Of a DNA stretch of 64,000 nt, positions 51,527-58,961 are shown piece after piece; positions within the stretch are counted from its first letter, which is position 1; the number at the start of each line of letters is the position of its first letter. The notes under the pieces were generated by a model. It did not search any database, was not told the origin of the DNA, and saw only the letters and a program-made list of their open reading frames with translations. The position numbers were made by a program, and so were the translations under genes. This DNA is from Burkholderia catarinensis (lineage in GTDB: Bacteria; Pseudomonadota; Gammaproteobacteria; Burkholderiales; Burkholderiaceae): the NCBI RefSeq assembly GCF_001883705.2, contig NZ_MDEQ02000009.1:124001-188000 (forward strand), written 5' to 3'.

Positions 51527-52096
51527 ATGGCGATGATCGTCGCAGGCCGCTTCACGACGTTCGATGAAGCGGAGGGTGGGGCGCGCCACCTTTACGAGCG
51601 CACGTTCGGCCCGGACGACGTGTCGATCTTCTTCCTGAACCCGGGCGGCCAGCATGCGCGCTTTCCGATCGGCGGCGACGTGTATGCCGATACGGCGGCG
51701 CAGCCGGGCGGCCGCGGCGCGATGGTCGGCGCGATGCGCGGGTTGCTGATCGGCATCGTCGTGGGGCTGGTCGCCTACGCGGTGGGGCTGCGCTACTGGT
51801 ACGTGCCGGCCGCCGGCGCGCTGGCCGGCGCCTATCTCGGCGCGTTCGGCGGCGCGCTCGGCCGGATGCGCGGCGAGCGGGCCGAAGGCAAGGGCGCGCT
51901 CGCGCGGAGCGACACGGGCGTGATCCTCGCCGCGCACGTGACGCCCGACACCGCGGCGACGGCGGAAGACGTGTTGCGCGCGACCGGCGCGAAGTCGATC
52001 GAGCGCGTCGAAGGCGACTGGCAGGACGGCGAGTGGCGCGATTTCGATCCGGTGCGCCGGCCCGGCGAGGCCGCGTCGGGCGGCCGGACGCACTGA
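51527..52096 (+). CDS. Unknown membrane protein with glycine-rich hairpin
   Basis: A 189-residue protein. Residues 1-65 look like a small alpha/beta domain (MAMIVAGRFTTFDEAEGGAR). A glycine- and alanine-rich two-span hairpin covers about 68-105, and a soluble domain with HVTPDTAATAEDVLRATGAK follows. The layout resembles the DUF1269 protein at 38931, with a ferredoxin-like fold next to a glycine zipper, but I cannot assign a family. The ribosome binding site is gaggagcacgagc. It follows the DUF2795 gene by 62 bases. Confidence 0.65.
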   Translation: MAMIVAGRFTTFDEAEGGARHLYERTFGPDDVSIFFLNPGGQHARFPIGGDVYADTAAQPGGRGAMVGAMRGLLIGIVVGLVAYAVGLRYWYVPAAGALAGAYLGAFGGALGRMRGERAEGKGALARSDTGVILAAHVTPDTAATAEDVLRATGAKSIERVEGDWQDGEWRDFDPVRRPGEAASGGRTH

Positions 52097-52328
52097 CCGG
52101 GCAGACGCCGCACCCGAACGGCGGCTCGATCGTCGGCGGCCGATGCGGCGCGCGCCGAACGCTCGCGCGGCAAGATGATGTGACGTGCCGGCTGCCGGGC
52201 AGTCTCGCGCTTGGCGGCTGCCCGGGCCGCCGGTTCAATCGGTTGCGAATGCAACCAGCCTTCGGTACCACGCTTCGCGGCGGGCGACACGGCCTGCGCG
52301 TGCGGCCGTGCGTCTTCGCCCGGCCCGC

Positions 52329-52982
52329 TCATCCGGCGTTTCCGCGGGTTTCGGGCTTGCCGCCGTGGTCGTGGTGAGGGTCGCCCGCGAGGTGCGACGC
52401 GGTGCGCAACGCATCGACGAGCGTCAGGTACGCGTGCTCGCGCGAATCGGCGCCGCGCGTGCGCAATACATACGACGGATGACAGGTCGCGACGACGAGC
52501 CTGCCGTCGGCCGTGCGCACCGGCGCGCGTGCACGCTCCAGCGTCGCGTCGTGGTCTTGCAGCACCGCCCGCAACGCGGTGCCGCCGAGCGCGACGATCA
52601 CGCGCGGCTGCACCACCTCGAGTTCGCGATCGAGCCAGCAGCGGCACGCTTCGACTTCGCGTTGCGCGGGTGTCTTGTGCAGCCGCCGCTTGCCGCGCGG
52701 CTCCCATTTGAAGTGCTTGACGGCGTTCGTCACGTACACGCAAGTGCGATCGATTCCCGCTTCGTCGAGCGCGCGGCCGAGCATGCGGCCGGCCGCGCCG
52801 ACGAACGGCAGGCCCGTGCGGTCCTCCTGGTCGCCCGGCTGCTCGCCGACGAGCATGATCGTCGCCGCGACAGGCCCCGCGCCGGGCACCGGCTGCGTCG
52901 CGTGTTCCCACAGCGTGCAGCGGCGGCACGCGTCGAGCGTGGCCGGCAGGTCGTCGGCGGCGGGCGGCGTCTCCCGTATCAT
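52329..52982 (-). CDS. UdgX-type uracil-DNA glycosylase
   Basis: A 217-residue Fe-S uracil-DNA glycosylase. Motif A is GEQPGDQED (46-54). The KRRLH loop (98-102) is diagnostic of UdgX, in which this histidine forms a covalent bond with the DNA sugar after uracil removal. The second motif is HPSYVLR. Cysteines C19 and C22 near the N-terminus belong to the cluster. A GGGAGG ribosome binding site precedes the ATG at 52982. A sigma-54 promoter about 170 bases upstream suggests stress-induced expression, which is unusual for a repair gene. Confidence 0.88.
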   Translation of the reverse strand: MIRETPPAADDLPATLDACRRCTLWEHATQPVPGAGPVAATIMLVGEQPGDQEDRTGLPFVGAAGRMLGRALDEAGIDRTCVYVTNAVKHFKWEPRGKRRLHKTPAQREVEACRCWLDRELEVVQPRVIVALGGTALRAVLQDHDATLERARAPVRTADGRLVVATCHPSYVLRTRGADSREHAYLTLVDALRTASHLAGDPHHDHGGKPETRGNAG

Positions 52983-53152
52983 CCGGCGCCTCCCGTGCAG
53001 GCCGGCAAGGGACCGTGGCGCGATCGCGCGGAACGCTCCGGCGACGCGCGGCGTGTTGCACGCGCGGATGGAAGCAAAGCGGACGGAGGGCGCGAGATCA
53101 CAAGCATGAAGGACTCCCGTTTCGACGATGCGAAATATGCGGCAGCCGATGC

Positions 53153-53168
53153 AGCAACCGGCATGCCG
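53153..53168 (-). promoter_or_regulatory. Predicted sigma-54 promoter (P4) for udgX
   Basis: On the minus strand cggcatgccggttgct has GG at 53167-53166 and GC at 53155-53154, a full GG-N10-GC match with TTGC. It faces the UdgX gene, leaving a leader of about 160 bases. The rest of 52983-53323 holds only the terminator at 53245-53272. Confidence 0.6.
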
Positions 53169-53244
53169 CATGCAGTCGACATGGGCGCACGGCTTGCGTG
53201 TTACACGGCGCTTGTAAAAACGCGTGACGCGTCGCAATCGTATG

Positions 53245-53272
53245 AAAAACGCCCCGCGTGGGGGCGGGGCGT
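53245..53272 (-). terminator. Intrinsic terminator after the PRC-barrel gene
   Basis: On the minus strand a perfect 9-bp stem (ACGCCCCGC / GCGGGGCGT, 53264-53272 with 53249-53257) with a 6-base loop is followed by five T residues. It lies about 50 bases after the PRC-barrel stop codon. Confidence 0.75.
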
Positions 53273-53323
53273 GTTGAACGGTGCCGAGCGCGGTGCCGGC
53301 GAACCGGCACCGCATCACCGCAA

Positions 53324-53809
53324 TCAGTGATGACCGCCGCGCGTGCGCGGATCGTTCAGTTCCTCGGTCGGGTCGGTCAGCCCGAGCTCGTCGCCGGGGC
53401 TCCAGTACGGCGCGCTGCCGTAGAACTCGTGCAGCGGCTCGGCCCATTGCGGGTCGGCCATTGCCGGCCAGTGGTCCTTGTCGAAGCCCGGCGCGTTGCG
53501 GATCCGTTCGGACGACACCGACAGCAGGAAGCACTTGCGCTCGGTGTCGAGCGTCAGCGCGCTCCACGGGATCGCGAGCAGCTTGTCGCCGATGCCGAGC
53601 ACGCCGCCGCTCGACAGCACCGCGTACGCGACGCGGCCCGAGCGCACGTCGAGCATGATGTCCTTGATCTTGCCGACGTCGTCGCCGTCGGTCGTGTAGA
53701 CCTTGTCGCCCTCCAGGGTGCCGGCCGCCATGACGTCGGGGCCGGGGCCGGCCGCTGTTGCGGCGCCCTTGCCGATGATGCGGGTCTGACCTTGATCGTG
53801 AGTCTGCAT
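53324..53809 (-). CDS. PRC-barrel domain protein
   Basis: A 161-residue soluble protein with a PRC-barrel domain at about 28-110 (YTTDGDDVGKIKDIMLDVRS, then VLGIGDKLLAIPWSAL) and a C-terminal tail with FDKDHWPAMADPQWAEPLHE. PRC-barrel proteins of this type are typical of stress clusters and bind RNA or proteins; the partner here is unknown. A CTGGAGGAAACC ribosome binding site precedes the ATG. It follows the CBS gene by 93 bases and is probably driven from the same sigma-54 promoter (P5). Confidence 0.85.
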   Translation of the reverse strand: MQTHDQGQTRIIGKGAATAAGPGPDVMAAGTLEGDKVYTTDGDDVGKIKDIMLDVRSGRVAYAVLSSGGVLGIGDKLLAIPWSALTLDTERKCFLLSVSSERIRNAPGFDKDHWPAMADPQWAEPLHEFYGSAPYWSPGDELGLTDPTEELNDPRTRGGHH

Positions 53810-53902
53810 GGTTTCCTCCAGGCTGCGTAGGCGCGACCGGGCCCGGATGGGCCGCGGTTCGCGCGGGTGGGCGGGACGGGGGCGAAGAAGCGCTGCTCCC
53901 CG

Positions 53903-54334
53903 TCACGTCTGCTTCGGCTGCGACACGCCTTCGAGCGTGTTCGCGATGCCGTCGCGCGACGGGCCGGCCGTGCGCGTCGCGATGTCCGCGAGCGACAGCA
54001 TGCCGACCAGCCGCTTGTCGTGATCGACGACGGGCAGGCGGCGCAACTGCGCGTCGGCCATGTAGTGCTGGATCTCGTCCAGCGAATCGTCGTCGAAACA
54101 CCATTCGATCGGGCCCGACGCGACTTCGTGGATCCGCGTCTCCGGCGATTTGCCGGCCGAGATCGCGCGCACCGCGAGATCGCGATCCGTCACCATCCCG
54201 ATCAGCCGGTTGTTGTCGCACACGGGCAGCGCGCCGATGTCGTAGCGCTCCATCAGTTGTGCGGCATGACGGATCGAGTCGGTCGGCGCGATGTGCACGA
54301 CGTCCTGCGACATGATTTCGTTGACGCGATGCAT
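53903..54334 (-). CDS. Tandem CBS-domain protein
   Basis: A 143-residue protein made of two CBS domains (a Bateman module), typical of adenine-nucleotide sensors. The first covers about 5-60 (EIMSQDVVHIAPTDSIRHAA) and the second 70-130 (DEIQHYMADAQLRRLPVVDH). The start at 54334 has an AAGGAGAACTTC ribosome binding site. The longer frame upstream contains a 12-bp tandem repeat and is interpreted as untranslated leader. A sigma-54 promoter (P5) lies 70 bases upstream. Confidence 0.88.
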   Translation of the reverse strand: MHRVNEIMSQDVVHIAPTDSIRHAAQLMERYDIGALPVCDNNRLIGMVTDRDLAVRAISAGKSPETRIHEVASGPIEWCFDDDSLDEIQHYMADAQLRRLPVVDHDKRLVGMLSLADIATRTAGPSRDGIANTLEGVSQPKQT

Positions 54335-54369
54335 GAAGTTCTCCTTGCGGGTTGGGTGGGCGGATTCTT

Positions 54370-54405
54370 CAGCGAATTCCGCAGCGAATTCCGCAGCGAA
54401 TTCAG
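54370..54405 (-). repeat. 12-bp tandem repeat in the CBS gene leader
   Basis: The unit cagcgaattccg occurs three times in direct tandem (54370-54381, 54382-54393, then 54394-54405 with the last bases changed), between the sigma-54 promoter P5 and the CBS gene start. Each unit holds a GAATTC. Copy number could vary by slippage. Confidence 0.8.
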
Positions 54406-54419
54406 CAAACCGCATGCCG
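54404..54419 (-). promoter_or_regulatory. Predicted sigma-54 promoter (P5) for CBS/PRC genes
   Basis: On the minus strand cggcatgcggtttgct has GG at 54418-54417 and GC at 54406-54405, exactly N10 apart, with a TTTGC -12. Confidence 0.65.
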
Positions 54420-54437
54420 TCCGGCACCCGCGGCCTG

Positions 54438-54692
54438 TCATGCGTCGCCGCGTTCGCGCTGGTCCTGCCACGGCCCTTCGTCGTGCGTGCCGGGCGGCGT
54501 GTCCGGCTCGATGCGCGTGACGCCGCCGGTTGCCGGCGGGTCGCTGGCCGGAAACGTGTCCTCGAGTTGCTTGTCGATATGGCGTTCCGAATGGCGCGTC
54601 TGCGTGCGGTCCTGGTGCTTCAGCGGCGGCGACGGGTCGGATTGCCGCTCGTGCGCCGGCGCGTCGCGGCCGGACCGGATCGAATCGTTCAT
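54438..54692 (-). CDS. Small hydrophilic unknown protein
   Basis: An 84-residue, very polar and probably disordered protein (MNDSIRSGRDAPAHERQSDP, with ERHIDKQLEDTFPASDPPAT in the middle). The QLEDTFPASDPPA stretch is a motif I recall from many small proteobacterial stress proteins. A CGGAG ribosome binding site precedes the ATG at 54692. A weaker sigma-54-like site (TTGCA -12 at about 54733, poor -24) faces it. Confidence 0.6.
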   Translation of the reverse strand: MNDSIRSGRDAPAHERQSDPSPPLKHQDRTQTRHSERHIDKQLEDTFPASDPPATGGVTRIEPDTPPGTHDEGPWQDQRERGDA

Positions 54693-54756
54693 GGCGAGGC
54701 TCCGTGTCGATGACGATGACGCGGATATTTTTGCAACGGCCATTCCCGGCTCGCAC

Positions 54757-54774
54757 GCGGCACGCGACTTGCCA
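54757..54774 (+). promoter_or_regulatory. Predicted sigma-54 promoter (P6)
   Basis: The sequence gcggcacgcgacttgcca has GG at 54759-54760 and GC at 54771-54772, 86 bases upstream of the gene at 54860. Confidence 0.65.
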
Positions 54775-54859
54775 TGTCGACAGCGACGACGAAGACGATC
54801 ATGACGACAACGCGCGGCGCAATCGGTGCCTGCCATGCGCACATCCAGCCGGAGGCACG

Positions 54860-55165
54860 ATGACGATTCCAAAACGACGACCAGGTGTGCGCTACGAGGT
54901 CAACGTATGCGGCGGCGGATTCGATTCGGTGAAGAGCCATTTCGATTCGTGGAAGCAAGAACCGCTGATCTACCGGCCCGAGCGCCGGATGTTCGAAGGC
55001 AAGGCCGAAGTGCGGCCGCTCGGCGACGAGACGTTCGGCTCGACCGAGCCGGCGCGCTTTGCGCTGCAGTGCGCGTGTGAGCCGGCCGACCCGTATGCGC
55101 TCGCGGCGCGCGTGCAGGACGACGGCCGCGAGCTGTGGCTCGTGATGGCCGCGTACGATGCGTAG
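54860..55165 (+). CDS. Small unknown protein
   Basis: A 101-residue soluble protein (MTIPKRRPGVRYEVNVCGGG, ending VQDDGRELWLVMAAYDA). I recognise no family. Two cysteines (CACEPAD) lie two-thirds along. A ggaggcacg ribosome binding site and the sigma-54 promoter P6 support it. Confidence 0.65.
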   Translation: MTIPKRRPGVRYEVNVCGGGFDSVKSHFDSWKQEPLIYRPERRMFEGKAEVRPLGDETFGSTEPARFALQCACEPADPYALAARVQDDGRELWLVMAAYDA

Positions 55166-55171
55166 CGGCGC

Positions 55172-55189
55172 GCTTGCAAGATTTGCAGC
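55172..55189 (+). promoter_or_regulatory. Possible activator site (third, divergent copy)
   Basis: The sequence gcttgcaagatttgcagc resembles the two near-identical 18-base elements at 61283 and 62451 (shared core TTTGCAGC and TTG-AA). It lies about 95 bases upstream of sigma-54 promoter P7, a normal distance for an enhancer site. Confidence 0.35.
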
Positions 55190-55281
55190 GACCGGTGTAG
55201 CGAAGACACGGTGCATCGCGCGCGAGTGCCCGTACGCGCACCGGCGCGCGCAGGCGGGTCGCGCGTGCCCGCGCGTACCGG

Positions 55282-55299
55282 ATGGCATGCGGATTGCGA
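55282..55299 (+). promoter_or_regulatory. Predicted sigma-54 promoter (P7)
   Basis: The sequence atggcatgcggattgcga has GG at 55284-55285 and GC at 55296-55297 with TGGCA and TTGC elements, 39 bases upstream of the gene at 55338. Confidence 0.7.
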
Positions 55300-55337
55300 G
55301 CCCTCCGTCACGACAACGCCATGATGGAATGGATGTG

Positions 55338-55562
55338 ATGAATCAGGATGTCGATCATTCGCCGCGCCGGCTCGATCCGCCGATGCTCGATGTCGAGCCG
55401 GATCCCGACCCGGACCCCGAACCGCCCGATATGCCGGAGCGTTGCCGTCCTCCCGAGGGCGATCCGCCCGGGCATGCGCCGCCTTCGCGAGAACCGCCCG
55501 TGAGCATGCTGCCGGCGGGCGCGGTGTCGCCGGCACGAACGCGAATGGAGTGCATGCGATGA
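55338..55562 (+). CDS. Small proline-rich unknown protein
   Basis: A 74-residue proline- and acid-rich protein (MNQDVDHSPRRLDPPMLDVE, then a D-P-D-P repeat-like stretch). It is probably disordered, and no family is recognised. The ribosome binding site is weak. It follows the sigma-54 promoter P7 closely, and its stop overlaps the next start (ATGA), which supports translation. Confidence 0.5.
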   Translation: MNQDVDHSPRRLDPPMLDVEPDPDPDPEPPDMPERCRPPEGDPPGHAPPSREPPVSMLPAGAVSPARTRMECMR

Positions 55563-55870
55563 GCATTCGTGTGAAACCCGGCATGCTGCGCGACCTCGCC
55601 GAGACGCTCGGTCGTCATTTCGAGTCGCGCGCGATGCCGTTCCATGTCGAGGAACAGCCGGCCGGCGCACTGCACATCGGCTTTCGTGTCGACGGTCGTC
55701 CGGCGTCGCTGACCGTGACGTTCGACGCCGACGCATTCGCCGCGCTCGAACAGGCCGGCATCGAGCGGCAACGCGGCTCGCTCACGCGCGTCGCGGCCGA
55801 ATTCGACATGATGATGGCGCGCCGCGCACCGGCCGCGTATGCGGGGGATTTTCATTTCAACCGGCTCTGA
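55559..55870 (+). CDS. Small unknown protein, coupled to upstream gene
   Basis: A 103-residue protein (MSIRVKPGMLRDLAETLGRH, DFHFNRL at the end). The layout is a small alpha/beta domain of unknown family. It starts inside the stop of the proline-rich gene (ATGA). The lipoprotein gene follows after 50 bases, so these three probably form one transcript from P7. Confidence 0.6.
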   Translation: MSIRVKPGMLRDLAETLGRHFESRAMPFHVEEQPAGALHIGFRVDGRPASLTVTFDADAFAALEQAGIERQRGSLTRVAAEFDMMMARRAPAAYAGDFHFNRL

Positions 55871-55920
55871 GTCGTGCCGCAACGGCCTGCCCGGAGCCGT
55901 CGATCCCAGGGAGGGTTCCG

Positions 55921-56235
55921 ATGAAACCGACCCAGACGATGCGCGTGGGCGCAGTTGCGTTCGCTGTCGCGTGCGCGCTGGCCGCATGCACGCAACCGAC
56001 GACCGGCACCTACGGTACGGGAGGGGCGCCCCCGGCGCCGCCCGACGGTCGCGGGGCGCAGTCGACCACGACGATGCCGGACGCCAACACGCGCTACGAC
56101 ACGCGCCGGTCGCCGGGCAACACGCTGCCGCCGGGCGCGGCCGGCGGCGATCCGGCCGATGTTCCGCCGCCGGGCCCGAACGGCGTGCAGGGCGACCAGC
56201 CGCTGCCCGGTATGCCGCCGCCGATGCAGTACTGA
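55921..56235 (+). CDS. Small proline/glycine-rich lipoprotein
   Basis: A 104-residue predicted lipoprotein. The signal peptide MKPTQTMRVGAVAFAVACAL ends in a lipobox LAAC with cysteine 23. The mature part is low-complexity, rich in P, G and T, and probably an extended envelope linker. A cagggagggttccg ribosome binding site precedes the ATG. No function is known. It is the last gene before rpoN. Confidence 0.7.
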   Translation: MKPTQTMRVGAVAFAVACALAACTQPTTGTYGTGGAPPAPPDGRGAQSTTTMPDANTRYDTRRSPGNTLPPGAAGGDPADVPPPGPNGVQGDQPLPGMPPPMQY

Positions 56236-56454
56236 ACGCACCGAACCGGGCGCGTGGCACGCGGCACCGTGATACGGCCGGAGGCATGCGATGGCGAGCA
56301 GCATCGAGCCCGTGACGCACCGATGACCGGGCGCGCTTCGTGGCGCGCGAAACGCGTGCCCAAACTTGCCGGCGGCTTGTAAAAAAGCGGCCTCGAGAAG
56401 ACGCGCGACGGGGTGCGAACCCGCACAGGCCGCGACGCGGCGCGGCGGGCCGGT

Positions 56455-56472
56455 CTGGCACGAAAACTGCAT
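56455..56472 (+). promoter_or_regulatory. Predicted sigma-54 promoter (P8) in front of rpoN
   Basis: The sequence ctggcacgaaaactgcat has GG at 56457-56458 and GC at 56469-56470. The -24 element (CTGGCACG) is a perfect consensus and the -12 is CTGCA. It lies 47 bases upstream of the rpoN start, implying that sigma-54 drives its own gene. Confidence 0.7.
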
Positions 56473-56518
56473 GAATCCTGCACGCATACCACGAACCGAA
56501 CCGTCAGGAGGACTTTCG

Positions 56519-57952
56519 ATGTCCGTCTCGCTTGCGCTGCAGATGCGACAGCATCTGGCACTTACGCCGAGGCTTCAGCAGTCGCTGCGGCTGCTGCAGT
56601 TGTCCTCGCTCGAATTTCAACAGGAGCTGCGGCAGGCGCTCGACATGAATCCGTTTCTGGAAGACGGCCAGGGCGACGAGGAAGCCGCCGCCGATGCCCC
56701 CGAGCAGACGGCCGAAGCGGCCGCGCCGGAAGCCGTGCCCGAACCCGACGAAGTACGCCCGCCCGACGACGAGGTGCCGTATACGGCCGCGCCCGCGCCG
56801 CGCGGCACGAACCGCCAGGGCGACGACACGGACGGCCTGGCACCCGGCGAATGGATGGCCGCCGAGCCGTCGCTGCACCAGCAACTGCACGATGCGCTGC
56901 GACTCTATCCGCTGAACAAGCGCGACCGTGAAGCCGCGCGCATCGTGATCGACGCGCTCGACGACGACGGCTACCTGCGGCAGGAACTGCCCGAGCTGCT
57001 GGTCGCGGCCGATCCGGCGCTGCTGCTGTCGGAACAGGATCTCGCGGTGGCGCTGCGGCTCGTGCAGATGCTCGACCGCCCGGGCATCGCCGCGCGCTCG
57101 CTGTCGGAATGCCTCGCGCTGCAGCTCGACGCGATTCCGGCCGGCACGCCGGCGCTCGCCGAAGCGAAGGCGATCGCGCACGAGCATCTCGAACGGCTCG
57201 CGCGCCGCGAGACCGCCGAGATCCAGCGGCGCGTCGGCTGCAACGCGCAGACGCTGCACGCGGCCTGCGCGCTGGTGCGCGGGCTCGACCCGCGCCCCGG
57301 CGATCACTACGGCAGCACGCGCGGCGACTACGTGGTGCCCGACGTGATCGTGCGCCAGGTGCGCGACGAGTGGATCGTGACGATCAACCCGGCCGTGTTG
57401 CCGCGCGCGCGCCTGCATGAGCGCTATGCGACGCTGTTCGCGCAGTCGAGCGGCGAGCGCGATTCGCCGCTCGGCCAGCAACTGCAGGAAGCGCGCTGGC
57501 TGATCCGCAACGTGCAGAAGCGTTTCGACACGATCCAGCGGGTCGGTGCATGCATCGTCGCGCGGCAGCGCGATTTCTTCCGCTACGGCGAGATCGCGAT
57601 GAAGCCGCTCGTGCTGCGCGACATCGCGGAAGAGCTCGACCTGCACGAATCGACCGTGTCGCGCGCGACCGGCAACAAGTACATGGCCACGCCGCACGGC
57701 ACGTTCGAATTCAAGCACTTCTTCCCGCGCAAGCTCGAGGCGGCCGGCAAGGGCGTGTGCTCGGCATCGGCCGCGAAGGTGCTGATCCGCGACATGATCG
57801 CCGCCGAGCGGCACACCGATCCGCTGTCCGACGTCGTGCTCGCGCAGAACCTCGCGGGCCGCGGCATTCTTCTTGCGCGTCGCACGGTGACGAAGTATCG
57901 CCAGGCGATGAAGATTCCGCCAGCCGACCTGCGGCGCCGCGACGCCGCGTGA
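56519..57952 (+). CDS. rpoN: RNA polymerase sigma-54 factor (second copy, RpoN2-type)
   Basis: A 477-residue sigma-54. The N-terminal activator-contact region I is LQMRQHLALTPRLQQSLRLL. An acidic, proline-rich linker covers about 60-110, followed by the core-binding domain, the helix-turn-helix around DIAEELDLHESTVSRATGNK and the C-terminal RpoN box. The box reads ARRTVTKYRQ, where the canonical form is ARRTVAKYRE. The usual neighbours of the housekeeping rpoN (lptB, hpf, ptsN) are absent, so this is a solitary second copy. The start has a caggaggactttcg ribosome binding site. Confidence 0.93.
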   Translation: MSVSLALQMRQHLALTPRLQQSLRLLQLSSLEFQQELRQALDMNPFLEDGQGDEEAAADAPEQTAEAAAPEAVPEPDEVRPPDDEVPYTAAPAPRGTNRQGDDTDGLAPGEWMAAEPSLHQQLHDALRLYPLNKRDREAARIVIDALDDDGYLRQELPELLVAADPALLLSEQDLAVALRLVQMLDRPGIAARSLSECLALQLDAIPAGTPALAEAKAIAHEHLERLARRETAEIQRRVGCNAQTLHAACALVRGLDPRPGDHYGSTRGDYVVPDVIVRQVRDEWIVTINPAVLPRARLHERYATLFAQSSGERDSPLGQQLQEARWLIRNVQKRFDTIQRVGACIVARQRDFFRYGEIAMKPLVLRDIAEELDLHESTVSRATGNKYMATPHGTFEFKHFFPRKLEAAGKGVCSASAAKVLIRDMIAAERHTDPLSDVVLAQNLAGRGILLARRTVTKYRQAMKIPPADLRRRDAA

Positions 57953-58025
57953 CGGTCCGGTGGTTTGACCGCGCGCGTGCCGCACGTCGAAGCGACCCGC
58001 GCGCCCCAACGACAGGAGGGCAACC

Positions 58026-58214
58026 ATGCCAGCAAAATCCCAGGCCCAGCAGCGTGCCGCGGGGGCCGCGCTGTCGGCCAAGCGCGGCGACACGAAAATG
58101 AAGGACCTCAAGCCGCCGGCGAAGTCGATGGCCAAGTCGATGAGCGAGAAGGAACTCGAAAAAATGGCTTCCACGCCGATCCACGGCAAACCCAGGCACA
58201 AGCACGATGCGTGA
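58026..58214 (+). CDS. DUF3008 family small protein
   Basis: A 62-residue basic protein matching DUF3008: [20 protein letters not shown] at the start and [20 protein letters not shown] later. The function is unknown; it is common next to stress genes in proteobacteria. A gacaggagggcaacc ribosome binding site precedes it. It lies 73 bases after rpoN and may be in its transcript. Confidence 0.8.
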   Translation: MPAKSQAQQRAAGAALSAKRGDTKMKDLKPPAKSMAKSMSEKELEKMASTPIHGKPRHKHDA

Positions 58215-58260
58215 TCGGCGACGACGTGTATTGACGACTGCTGCCATCCAGGAGGTATCC

Positions 58261-58422
58261 ATGCTGCGATACGCCGTTATCTTCTTCATCATCGCGATCG
58301 TCGCGGCCGTGTTCGGCTTCGGCGGCATCGCGGCCGGCGCGGCCGAGATCGCGAAGATCCTGTTCTACATCTTCGTCGTGATCTTCCTGGTCACGCTGCT
58401 GCTGGGCGTCGTGCGACGATGA
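58261..58422 (+). CDS. DUF1328 small membrane protein
   Basis: A 53-residue two-span membrane protein of the DUF1328 (YtjA) family: [20 protein letters not shown], then [19 protein letters not shown]. An aggaggtatcc ribosome binding site precedes it. The stop overlaps the start of the next gene (ATGA). The function is unknown, though the family is commonly stress-induced. Confidence 0.85.
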   Translation: MLRYAVIFFIIAIVAAVFGFGGIAAGAAEIAKILFYIFVVIFLVTLLLGVVRR

Positions 58423-58805
58423 ACGGCAAGCCCGACCGGTCGCAGCGTATCGCGGAACTCGAGCATGCGCTCGCGATCGGCTTTCCGTCGGAGTCGACCG
58501 TCATCGTGCATGCGGACGACGCCTCCGGGCGGCTGACGATCCAGGTGTCGTGGGTGCGCGTGCCGATCGACGAAAGCGCGCGCGAATGGCGCTGCGTGGT
58601 CGACCTGCGGTTCGATCCGGACGTGATCACGCGCTACGCATCGCTCGACGCGGCTGACCGGCTGCGCGTGCGCACACGTCTGTGCGACGACGCGCGGCGC
58701 GCGGTGGACGAGCGCAAGCCGAGCGTCGAGGATGACGCGATCGAATGCAACGTGGCGCTCGATGTGACGCGCGCCGAATTCGACGCGGCGCTGCGCGCGC
58801 CCTGA
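58419..58805 (+). CDS. DUF3022-type protein (paralogue 1)
   Basis: A 128-residue protein. The segment [20 protein letters not shown], followed by [20 protein letters not shown], matches a small family found mainly in Burkholderia (DUF3022). A paralogue with the same RYAxLD pattern is encoded at 60853. The start overlaps the DUF1328 stop, so it is translationally coupled. The role is unknown. Confidence 0.65.
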   Translation: MNGKPDRSQRIAELEHALAIGFPSESTVIVHADDASGRLTIQVSWVRVPIDESAREWRCVVDLRFDPDVITRYASLDAADRLRVRTRLCDDARRAVDERKPSVEDDAIECNVALDVTRAEFDAALRAP

Positions 58806-58961
58806 CGCCGAAGCCGACCGCGGGGCGGCGTCGCAACGATCCGCGTTGCCGTCGCGCCCCGAACGCGCGAGCGCACTTCGATGCCGATTCCTCCATCAGC
58901 CGACCCGACTCCGTCACCCGCATGGCGGCGCGACAGCGCGGCGTGGCGAATCGTGAACGCG

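Noticed and set aside
53106..53330. 74-codon plus-strand ORF (MKDSRFDDAKYAAADAATGM...)
   Set aside because: The ribosome binding site is weak. The ORF runs through a minus-strand sigma-54 promoter and an intrinsic terminator of the flanking genes, so it is more likely chance.
54361..54410. Tandem GAATTC repeats as a CRISPR-like array
   Set aside because: The units are directly adjacent without spacers and number only three; they form a simple tandem repeat.
54728..54750. Minus-strand sigma-54 site in front of the 84-residue gene
   Set aside because: GG-N10-GC and TTGCA are present, but the -24 element reads GGGAAT. I mention it in the gene entry and do not count it among P1-P12.
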